From contig CM037789.1 of the NCBI GenBank assembly GCA_021229015.1, positions 24,468,190 through 24,532,189 on the forward strand: 64,000 nt of DNA, in the 5' to 3' direction. Below are positions 43,912 through 55,200 of this stretch, piece after piece (positions within the stretch are counted from its first letter, which is position 1; each line of letters opens with the position of its first letter). The notes under the pieces were generated by a model. That model did no database searches. It was not told where the DNA came from and saw nothing but the letters and a program-made list of their open reading frames with translations. The stretch comes from Solen grandis (Eukaryota > Mollusca > Bivalvia > Adapedonta > Solenidae). Made by a program: the position numbers and the translations under genes.

Positions 43912-46900
43912 ATGGCGTCCCCTACACCACAAGATACCGCCGGGACATCTAACAATCCTGATGTAATAACCGACGAGACTGACCATAACACACCCGATGT
44001 GTCGTCAGGAGAGAAAGGCCCGAGAGATAAAAACGAATCTGAGGGTACGGGTCCGGGTAAAGAGAGGTTAAATGTCTCATCTCCGTCGGCACAAAACAAG
44101 AATCAAAATTCTCAAAATGGTATGTCTGCGCGTGTGTGTCTGTCTATATGTTTGTATGTATGTCTGTATATATGTGTGTTTGTCTATATGAGTGTATTGT
44201 ATATGTGTGCACGTGTGTCTGTCTATATGGTTGTGTATGTTTTTGTCTATATGTGTGTATTTGTATATGTGTGCACATGTGTCTGTCTATATGGTTGTGT
44301 ATGTGTCTGTCTCTATGAGTGTATTTGTATGTGTCTATAATATTTATTATGTTTGTTTTTCCTTTGTTGTATATCACTATTTTTACATGTATCACATCCA
44401 GCAACAGTATGTAGTTCATAGTACATGTTATACTCAAATAAGTATTTGCCCCAATTATAAATTAATAAATTCAAATTGTAAATCTGACATCTTAGGGTCA
44501 CAAACATTGTCTTATAAACTGACTTAGATAACATACATATGCATACTAATGGGGAACAGTAATATTACATGTACGGGCAATATTCATTCAAGGTTTTAAA
44601 ACGTAGTACATAAATTAATGATTCAATTATCACAAAAGGACTCTCATTTAATCGTTATTTTTTTTGTTTACTCTGCAATTTTACAGATACCACGCCACAT
44701 GAAGCTAAAAATGACGCAGTCATTAATGATAACGGACAAGAGACCAAAGAAAACACGCGGTTAACAATGCCACCTGATTCTCGTATGTCACGTGATAATG
44801 CCGGACAAACATTAACCCCGGTGCAACTTCCGGAAATTAAACGAAGTCGGAATGGATTTGTTAATAATGGAAGTTTACTAGAGGTACACAGCTTTTTATT
44901 GAGACAAAACACCTGAAGTAACAGGGATTAATAAAACATTAAAAAAGAAAGAAATGTAAACCATAAATATAAAAAAAGAAGACCAAACAACTTAAAGCAG
45001 CTCCTTCACAGATGATTGGTAGAAATTAAAAAAAATGAATGTCTATCTTTTCTCTCGTTAATGTTGGTCCAGTCTTTGTTTCCTGACAAATAAACTCGTC
45101 AGGTGTAGGTCATATTATAAAGTAAAACGCTACTTTCGTCAACGCAGCTTCGGAAAATCGGTTAAATATTCGCTACCACGTTACACATTCCACAACATGG
45201 TGTCTTCACCAGTTCAGAAGTTTCAGCCTATGAACTTAGCACATGCACAAAGAGTAAATGTTATCAGTCAAGTGACGGCAAATGAAAGATGTGTTTTATA
45301 ATTCTATATATATACATGTATAGTTTAAATACCGTCTGTGACGGTATTGCCTGCGATGGGGAATTCATTGTTGTTGTTTTTTTGACGATCACGGATGGTT
45401 GCATTGAGTGACCATGCATCTGTAGATGGGTATTGATAGACGTAATACACACAAATATTAAAAATCAAATTCTCAGTTAATGACCATCTGTGAACGAGCT
45501 GATTTGGTATAGGGTGACAGCTATAGGAGTCGAACACAAAGAATAACTTGATATCACCGTCACTTGCTCACTTAACTATACCCCTTTTGAATGAAATTTG
45601 TCGGTTCAACAATAATACAAGTTTTGGAATATAATATTAATTCCCGCTAAGAGGCCATCAGCAGCAGGTGATGAAAATATGTGTTCATCCTTACTTTTAA
45701 TGTTGCCGGTAAAATGTCAAATTTGAAATCACGTGTATGCAATTTGAACTTCAGGATCTTCCGTACGGAGGACACCTGCGAGACTGCAGAGTTCCCGGCC
45801 ATTAACTGTTGCTCAGTATATACGGACGTCACTTCCAAATATCGCAAACCCATGCTATTGATATTTTTTATGCATGTTAACTTGAGAGAATACCTAGAAC
45901 TCTTGTCTGTTTAGCAGCAGTATGTTACAAATAAACAGACAAGAACAAGGGATATAAAATAACTTTCTTGCACCTTAACCGCTTACACTACATATTAGAA
46001 ATGGAGGGAGTATATCTGTCATATGTTCAAAGAACGAAAGGAGAAGGCAAATTAAAAAAAAATGTGAGCACATCATTATGATCTCATCTGGTATGTTTCC
46101 ATATTTTACAGGTACCCGTGTCACCAGCCAGTGGGGCGGACAGTCCGGGGAAGGATGGGGGTTGGAGTAGGCGGCGTAACCTGGGAGATAATGGCTCTGC
46201 ACTCTCTAGTCCAAATGTATGTCCGTCCTTTCTTCTAAATCTTTAAGAAGACACCCCCTTCCCTAAAAAACAAATATGAAAAAAATCTGCGGGTAGAACA
46301 AATTCTGTTATCTGTACTTTTCTTGTTGATATTTATATATAGGCCTTTATGGTGTATGTGTCCTCCATTTTTATCAATATTCCATGGTTTAGAAAAACAA
46401 TGTAAAAACAACAACAACAACACTGCATTTTGAAGTTTGTCTCGAATCAATTGTATTTCTTTTATATCTCTGTATAAGACAGCTTCTCCCTGCTTATTAG
46501 GTGGACAAGAAGCCCAAGCGAGCCATATTGCAGAGTTCAAGAATGGGGAAAAAGAACCGATCCCTGGTTCCGCCACCAGAACCGTTCTCTACCAACTTCA
46601 GCATACAGAACGGCCGGGTTCCAGCGGCAAAACAACAGGCTACTATATTTAAGGAGGTAAAAACGCATAGACACACACCGAGGACTTCCGGATCCGGTTC
46701 AGGTAAAGCTATCCTAATTTAAATTCGCGTTTGAATTGTTACTCTTAGTATGAAAAGACGTTTATTCTATTTGGTACATACTGTAAATATGAAAGATGAA
46801 ACCATTTCGAGGGCAGGGTGCGAATCTAAATCCAATCTGCTCGCATTTTCCTACTACTACTACTACTACTACTACCACAACCACTACTTCTAAAAGATTC

Positions 46901-47138
46901 ATCTTAAGAAGAATACGAGCATACATCATATCATAATGAAGTAATATTATCTATCATATATACAATTCGTTAACACATGTACAAGCGAATATACGACGGA
47001 ATTTGCACGGGATAACAAAGATACTTGTATATCCAATTAAAGACGAACGTTTCTTGCTAATTTCTTATTAGGGTGATTTTATATTCGCTAAACAAGTGTT
47101 TTAAACATGGGTAATCAGAATTTAAAAAAGTTAATTGA

Positions 47139-47177
<39 letters not shown>

Positions 47178-50100
47178 AAAGTATTTATTATTCTTTTACT
47201 CTACCGCAGACTCTCGGAACAGCACCAAGTTGCCTTCATTGCCAGATCGTCGGGAGAACCCGGATCGAGGGCACCAACCTATTATCACAAATATACAGAA
47301 CGATACATTGACGAAAAGGTCGAAAGTCTCTGTATCAAAATCCAAAGCTAAGGTGTGTGATTTTAAATAATTATAATACCAAAATATTTATATCATACCG
47401 GTAATTACATAAGACCGAATAAGTTTTCAGAACTCAGTTACTCGTTGTCATATATAAAATATTTAATTATTTACTTTTATTTTAACAGAAGTCGATGTAA
47501 TAAAATATGCCAGTCATATTAGACTTGAAGTAAATCAAGTGCAGAAAAAATCCAATTAACAACCAAATGGTAGACAGTTGCTTGCAAATGTATCCATCTC
47601 CACATTTGGTTGACTCAGGAAAAGGAGTTCCTGACCGCTGTTTAAGATAGTGTAACACATTCAACAACTACCAAAACAAAGAATAAAAAAGCAGCATCGT
47701 CAATAAAAAACTACAACAACAATAATGACCAAACAAAGAAAACCTCGATCTATAATACAACACTTTTATTTAATCCCAACCCTGGGTGAAATGATCAGAA
47801 TATATTTCATCGTTATTTTCCACTTCACTTCCGCATAGTAAGGCCACATAAAAATACGCAATACATATTTCAGCTGTCAAAAAGCGAGGCTAATTTTGTC
47901 CGTCTTGCCAAGATGGTGACGAGGGTGGGTTCAGACCTCCTACGCCTGACGTTCTACCAATATCTGGAACAACAACACTCTCCGAAGAAGCTCAACCAGT
48001 TCTTGGCAGCCAACAAGAAGCGACTGAAAAGCTTTGCCTCGAATTATAAACTGATATCACGACGGTATATATAAATGCATTTTCACTTCTCTATCTCATT
48101 TGATAATGCGTACCCCTTATTGCATATATCATTTTCTCTAATAAAATCTAACTTCTAACTTGGCTACACCCTGACATGTGTTTTAAATAGCGGACGTTCT
48201 TATTACGAATAGTTTTACCTACATATTTGATGATATTCAAAATAGCAAAGTATTTAATCAAATAGCATTATCCTATTTGTTTTCAAGCCAACAAAAAACT
48301 GATACCTCTTCAATGTTAATTTTCAAATCAATTAATTACATTTAACGGATTTCATTAATTTCTTTACAGTTAATTAATCTTTCTGAATTTCATAATAAAG
48401 AATACAGTCTTCTATTTTTAGATATCTGTTTATTTTTTATTACGAGGGATATTTGACCTATCTAACGTTTTTGTACAGATGGGACATAATGTACCCTGAT
48501 GATGACGAGAGCAAAGCAAATCTTCAAAACTTAGACTCTGCCCTGATCTTCTGGTTCCTTCGATATATTTGTCACCTCAAGCGGCCTAACGACTTCATAT
48601 GGAAACGGAAACCAGCTGCAGACGACTTTACAGAAACAGGAAATATCGCGAGAATCCGGGATTACAGAAATTTTCTGATTAATCTGTCGTCCCCTGCATT
48701 GTACGAAGAGGAATTTCAACGAAAAGTAGACGAGTTTATCAGGTATGTTTTCATCAAATGACCATACGAGGGCTGATCTATAAATCGTTGACACTTTCTG
48801 TGTTTGTGTATCTCGTTTATCACGAAATGAAAATATAAGGCATTGGACATCCATTCCGTATATAATAAAACAACCATTAGAAAGTTCTTAATCTCCGATG
48901 ATCAAATAATACTATAAATATTTTTCATACCATTCTAAATAATAAATGACCCTTGGTCCAGTGGTAACATGCATGACTGCGGATCCAAATGTTGTGGGTT
49001 CGAACCCCTTTGGGAGAATTTCACAGGCACCAAATGTGGAATCACCGATTGGGGTTAAGTAAAGGTTGAAAATACATGAAGCATGTGAAATCTACGATTT
49101 TCGATAAGCACGACGTTCATTTTCCCATCCTTAACAATGTACGTATGATATTAACGTGCTTGATTTTTTTTATTCAAAACATTTAAATTTCCTTATGAAG
49201 TGTTCATGATTTTAATTCGTCTGGTTTTTTTGTACCATTTGTATCATGCGGAAAAAATGGCGTCCATTTCTCATATTATTGCTTTACTCCCATCATATTC
49301 AAATATTACTAATGCTTATTGTGGTAAGAATTTTACAATAACAAACGTTTTTGTGTCACCTGCTGTAAGCAGAGGTGACACATAGGGATTAATTTTCCGT
49401 CGTCTGTCTGTCTGTCTGTCTATTCGTCATACCTTTTCCGTCTCGCTTCAGCAGGTGACAGTGTTCCAAAGAACACTCTTGCATTTTTCTCAAAATCAGA
49501 TATGACGACAGAAGAAATTTGTTCTGCAGAAGACCACGTAAACTGTCTTTTCTGTAATCTGAGATTTGTTTGAACAATTCTGTCTTTTAATTTTTCTAAC
49601 TTGACAGAATATAAATGTCGATTTTTTACGCATGTAAAATATTTTATAATTAGTTCGACTTTATTGTACCATCGTAGATTTCAACGCGAGTTTGCGGCGA
49701 GAAACAAGGAGCGGAGTTTGGCAGGATTATCAGCGATATGAAAACGGAAGTGGTCAGGTTTTCAGAACGAGACCAGTACCTCGGTGTGTTGAACCAGTGG
49801 GCAGACGAGACCGGGGACCGCCATATAGGTGAGTTATGAGTTGGAAATCCAGATGTACTGGTCCAATATCTAACATCATCATTAGTAGCAGCATTAGCAA
49901 CATAACTTCCAGCTTGCAAACGGTGTTACTGTAAATTTTGACCAGTTGAATTTTCAATGTCGGAAAGAAAACCGGCTCTTTCGGCGATTTTCAACTGACT
50001 GCTTTTGTTTTCATTGCCCTCGAGGGATCTCCCGTTTCCAGAATTTTTATTGAAGTGAACCGCACCGCACCGCACCGTACCGTGCAGACCCGGAAGCGTA

Positions 50101-51722
50101 CCGTGAACCGTACCGTGAAGAAAATACCGCAGTATATCGTTGTACGGTATACCGTTACACCCTTAAACCAGCATTTACATCAACATTTATAGACAAAATG
50201 GCTGCAAAGGAGTCACCATCATCATCAGACTGAAACTTCACATTTATGCATATTAACTGCTCATAATATTCTCATATCCCTTAAAATATTTTACAAGTAT
50301 AATCTTACATGTAAAATACATGTACTGTAAAATCATAATATTTCGTGGGGGATTAATTTTCGTTGATTTTGTGGACGCCGCTTTCCACGAATTTATGTCC
50401 CCACGAAAAGTTTTCATTTATCATGTCAAACAGCTCGCCGATAATGACGACCTTCTTCCATACCCCAACAGACTCGAGTAAATTGAGTTCAATAATATAT
50501 ATAAAGTTTATGTTCTGGAATATAATGTATTAAAAAGCAAATAAACAAATCGCCAAAGAAAACTTCATAATGTTAGTTGTGTTACTTTTTGTGTTAATGT
50601 ACAAGTGCAACTAATTTTGAGTTGGTTTCCACCATAATTTACAGTACTCCACCCACTTTTGTTTATACTGCGGTCGCTGTACTAGTCGTGTTTTATGGTA
50701 CATACATGTAGTTTTATAATACATACATGATATATGTACATGTTTTATCCTTTCATTTGTGAAGTTTTGCTTCATTACAAATTGTGTCATAATTTTTTTT
50801 GAGTACACGAGTGTCTTCAAGTTCCTGCGTAGATAAGCTACATGGGTAGGAGAGATCCACCCTGTATTATGGCCAATCTAGCACAGTGATTTGTCGTCGT
50901 CAAGACGACTGATTTGACACCTGCTGTGCCCCCATTGTCCACTTGCCCCCAGGCACTACAGGACATCCTGTCTAGCCCCAGTTGATGACGAGTGGGTCCG
51001 GGATATCATGCTGTACCACAACTGTGGTGACCTCGGTTTTTATCCTAAGCAATACATGGCCGAAATATTACGAAAATTATATGGCCACAAGCTTAGATTT
51101 ATTTACACTTACTTTGGTCTGATTATCGCTCCCTAAAAGTAAGTTCTGAAAACAGATCTTTACATATACTAAATGCCATGTCATTAATATATTATGATCA
51201 ATATTAGGCTGCATTCTTTTCAACTTAAATCTTGTAAAGGTCTTCAAATCAACGTCCAGATAACGTTGAAATAAATAATAAAAAAATTTTTTTCTAATGC
51301 ACGAATCAACAAATTCTTGTCCCCACGAATATGTTTTTTTCACTGAATCCACGAAATTTCATCCCCACGAAATAAAATGATTTCACAGTATATCAACAAC
51401 GCCAAAGTCCAACAAAAGTCTAAAGGCATTTATTTAAAAAAAAACCTCATTTAGTCTATCTTATTAAATGGAGAAATAGAAACATGTATTCATTTCACGA
51501 ACATGTGCACAAAAATACTGTATAAAAAGTACAAATGTATAAAGATATATGTTTAAAATCAATAGCATAACGAAATTCAATTTTGTAAACATACATTTTA
51601 CAATGGCACTCATTATATTTTTACTCAGTAACCAATCATTGTTTCCAAATGTGGTATTTACAGCCCCATCAAAGCTATCGGCAGAGGCAATAAAGGAAAG
51701 GATTTTTTTTTGTTTACTATAA
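43912..51722 (+). CDS. HEPN (DZIP3-type) domain protein with disordered N-terminus
   Basis: Exons: 43912-44119, 44687-44883, 46112-46216, 46501-46702, 47210-47352, 47874-48064, 48479-48742, then probably 49678-49828 and 51664-51722 (TAA 51720-51722). The first seven join in phase from ATG 43912 and give 437 residues. Residues 1-285 are low-complexity, rich in S, P, K, N and T, with basic patches (KKPKRA, RMGKKNRS) that could act as nuclear signals. From 286 the fold is a DZIP3-type HEPN: KSEANFVRLAKMVTRVGSDLL, RLTFYQYLE, then RWDIMYPDDDE, SALIFWFLRYICHL, NIARIRDYRNFLINL and DEFIR. In this family a YRNxxxH motif gives the RNase-type RxxxxH pair; here the last position is Asn (AGA 48666, AAT 48681), so catalysis is unlikely. 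Such HEPN domains in molluscs often sit in immune or RNA-related proteins; that role is only inferred. The seventh exon ends in phase 2 but the eighth is open in phase 0, so an indel, micro-exon or other acceptor is needed. Confidence 0.8.
44120..44345. repeat. Degenerate tgtctatatg tandem repeat in HEPN intron 1
   Basis: Irregular copies of gtgtctgtctatatg(g/t)ttgtgtatg with (TG)n-rich joins. Open frames with repeated VCLSICLY are artefacts of the repeat. Confidence 0.85.
46848..46878. repeat. (CTA)n microsatellite
   Basis: About nine cta/tac units in an intron of the HEPN gene. Confidence 0.9.
47138..47178. repeat. (AAAT)10 microsatellite
   Basis: Tetranucleotide run just upstream of the HEPN gene exon starting at 47210. 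Confidence 0.95.
48951..49085 (+). mobile_element. SINE type 4, copy 1
   Basis: tRNA-like head ggtccagtggtaacatgcat and gactgcggatccaaatg, with B-box gtgggttcgaaccc, then gagaatttcacaggcacc. The head matches 61334-61390 closely. In the intron after HEPN exon 7. Confidence 0.75.
50325..51391. mobile_element. 1.07-kb element with family C termini
   Basis: Left end gtactgtaaaatcataatat then ttcgtgggggattaattttc; right end cgaaatttcatccccacg then aaataaaatgatttcacagt. The ends are inverted copies of each other and of the MITE family C ends at 34026 and 57803. The interior has no transposase open frame. It lies in the last intron of the HEPN gene. A longer non-autonomous relative of the MITE, or two MITEs flanking unrelated DNA, are the options. 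Confidence 0.65.
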
Positions 51723-52139
51723 CTGTTTTTTTAAAAAATAAGTGAAAAGAAGTCTTGTTTTCTCATTTTGTTAATGACTGTTTGAAATCTAGGAAGATTT
51801 GAATGTTATAGCTAATTCAGAAGCTATATGAGTCCAAGACTGGCATGTAGAATGATTTATATGCCGTTAATAGTAAAAACCAAACAAATAAAACAAACAA
51901 TCAATCAACATAATAACAATTCAAAATGCCAACACTGAAGGGAAATGCATGGTGCATGTTTACAAGTTTAATTTTGTGAAAATATATTTGTATGACCCCT
52001 TTCAACATTCATATATTGTCTTTGAAAGCAAATGATTGTTGTTAACAGGCAAAATATAAAATCAATTGACCAATTGTCTTAATATGATATCTAAAATCTG
52101 CACTGTTCTGTTTAGCTGGTGTTCTTTTATTATAGCTGA

Positions 52140-52239
52140 NNNNNNNNNNNNNNNNNNNNNNNNNNNNNNNNNNNNNNNNNNNNNNNNNNNNNNNNNNNNN
52201 NNNNNNNNNNNNNNNNNNNNNNNNNNNNNNNNNNNNNNN
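52140..52239. other. Assembly gap, 100 N
   Basis: Exactly 100 N directly before the first visible SLC4 exon. The true size is unknown, and the 5' half of the SLC4 gene is unaccounted for at this point. Confidence 0.99.
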
Positions 52240-55200
52240 CCGAAAGACCCAGAAAACCCAAGCAGCCCCGGGACCTCACACAATGGCTGTGCAGGAGACG
52301 GAACACGAGTCGCACGCGGACCCCACCCTCGTGCGGACCGGCAGGTGAGTGTGACACACGCACGCAAGTTCATCTCTCTCTCTCTCGATCGATCGGTCGA
52401 TAGCGTAATTAACGTCAAGATTTGGAATTCTATATTTGCTTTGAAGTCACCATCAATTTGTAACCCATCATAAGGTCTGAAAATTCACATTCATCATCGG
52501 TGACCAATGTTTCTGTTTTACTATGTACAAAACAGATCGAACTATTTGACTAAATCAAAGATTTCACAAATTTTAGGGTGACTTCTTTGTCAGATAGAAA
52601 TCCATTAAGACATTTTCTCCTGACAATAGAAGCTTACGCTCGCTTCGGTTTCCTATTGTCTGTTGAAATATCATAATAGACTATCCTATACTAAATGTTT
52701 GTGTTCTAGGTTTGTTTTTGCATGCTGGGCAGACTTCTTTGAATAACACTCATTATCCAGTGGCCCTTTTCAGGTTATTCGGTGGACTGGTTGCTGACAT
52801 TAAGCGGAAAGTACCTTGGTACGGAAGTGATTTTAAGGACTCACTCCACATACAGTGTGTTGCTTCCACCATCTTCTTGTTCCTTGCCACCCTAACGCCA
52901 AACGTCACATTTGGGGGACTGCTTGGACAGGCCACTGACCAGTACATGGTACGCGTAATCTATCATTTGGCTGATCACAACTAATCTTCATTTATCTCAC
53001 TTATGGTGATCCAACATTATCTTATAATCATGATCTTTCAAATGCTTAAAAAGACTTAAGTGCAGATGATAAAATAAATTATGTAATAAAGAAATGTTCT
53101 CCTTTTTAATCTATGCTTTCAGTGTTATCACAGAGAAATATAATATCTATGAATGATAAATCGTATACATTTGTATTTCACTGTAAAAGATTAGATGTTA
53201 TCCAATCGTGAAAATATTGTTTCCTATGACCACGCGTGAAAGCAACTACAAAAAGAATCACCAGTCTTTAGTCACTAAGTGAGACCAAGGACATATTCAG
53301 GACATAGATATGAAACTGTTCAAAATAACGCGTTTTCTCGTGACGAAAAAAATGGTGAACGGGACTTGAATGAGATCTTGCTGAGACGCTAAACATCTTG
53401 TATACGCCTAACAGACAGACGTTTTGAAGTTTCGCTCATAATACAGTTCTGCGATTTAATGAGTGGCGTACATTTTTGATTAAATCGGCAATAAATTGAA
53501 AAGATAACTCAGTATATTTATAACTTATATGAGCAATTTTATAAATCTTACGTTATCTCGCGGTAACATGATCGTGCACGTAAATGCTTCTTTCGACTTC
53601 CTCTTTACCGATATTAGAGTTACGAATCTCTGTTAGGTTCACGTTACATTAAAACTTAGTTCTCCATCGTCTCACGACTTTTTAGTCCTCAAGGAGCTTC
53701 AACCTCTTGAGACTTTTTGGACACCATTTCTTTTAGTAAACCTCCACTTCTTAGTCAACCTCCACCTCAAGACTTAGGTCATTCGGAGTCCCTTTGAGTC
53801 TTTCCCTCAGTCAAAGGCTGATACTCAATATTTTCCCTTGTCTTTTAGTCATAATTCCATCAAATGACTTTAAGTCTTTTTTTCTATCCTATGAATTTTA
53901 TTCATAACATGGCGTCTTAGCTCCTTTTTTTCAGAGAGATTTTTTTACACGTTTTTCCAATATTCATTTAACTTGTCTTCTGATGTGTACACATGCCATG
54001 TTTTCAAATTGCGAGTATACTGGTTTGAGACCGATATAATTACTTACGATGCTGCTGCTGCTGCTGCTGCTGCTAATGATGATGATTATGATGATGATGA
54101 TGGTAATCTATCTCTTCTCTAGGGTACAATGGAATGCATCCTGGCCGCGGCTCTTGTGGGTATATTGTTTGCCCTGTTCGCTGGCCAGCCCCTTAACATA
54201 CTGGGCAGTACGGGGCCCATGTTGGTGCTGGAGATGATCCTCTACAACTTCTGCAAGTAAGACTTTACTTTTCAACTCAGGTCGCCATAGTGTAATAGTG
54301 GTGGACCTTGACTCCTAGAGTTCCTCTGGAGACTCGCAAATTCCTAGTCACACATGTCCTGAAACTGTATTTACGAGAGGAATTATCATAAAAAGTGAAT
54401 ATACGTGTTTCCATTATTTTATAAGGAACAAAGAAAGTTTTGCAGACCTTTGCTGCAGTAATTATTAACAGTTGTAACAAGAGGATAGCTTAAGTTAATC
54501 TTGGTTTTACTTAATAAAATGCCTAGCCTCACACTTAAATTTCTTTCTGAAAACAACTGCTTTCATTAAAAGTAACTTTTACTGATCCCTCTTGAAGTTC
54601 TTAAGTTGGACCAGTACTTTGCGCCTGGAAGTGACATGAAAAATCCTTTCCCCGCAGTCGGGTACGTTACCACTGGACTACGGTGCCTGATTGTGAACTA
54701 CTTCAGAAATTGAAAAAGTGAAACCAAAAAATGATGAATTAAGAAATAAACAGGGTAAAAATGATTAAAAAAGATGTTTTCTTACAGCAAACACTTTTTC
54801 TTCCAGGGATATGGAATTTGATTTTCTGCCGTTGCGTTGTTGGATTGGTTTATGGACGACAGTGTTGATCCTTCTGGTGGTTGCCTTTGACCTCAGTGCC
54901 TTGGTTAGATACATTACTCGCTTCACTGAGGAGAGCTTCGCGTGTCTCATTGCCATCATCTTTATCTACGAGGCGTTCAAGAAGCAGATTCACATCATCG
55001 ATCACTATGGAATCAATCCCAACCCCCTGGAGCCAATCAGTCACGAATGCCACTGTCTCCCACCCCTTCCAAGCAACGGCACAAACGGCACTGACTTCAA
55101 CTTAACGTCAACGACGTCAACAACCATGATGACGATCCTGGCCTCTAGTTCCGAGGCAGCTTATGATACATTTAACGAGACAGGCAACGGAACGGACTGG

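Noticed and set aside
43912..44340. Single 142-codon open frame continuing past 44119
   Set aside because: Codons after the donor gtatgt at 44120 are a tgtctatatg repeat; splicing to 44687 gives a consistent frame instead.
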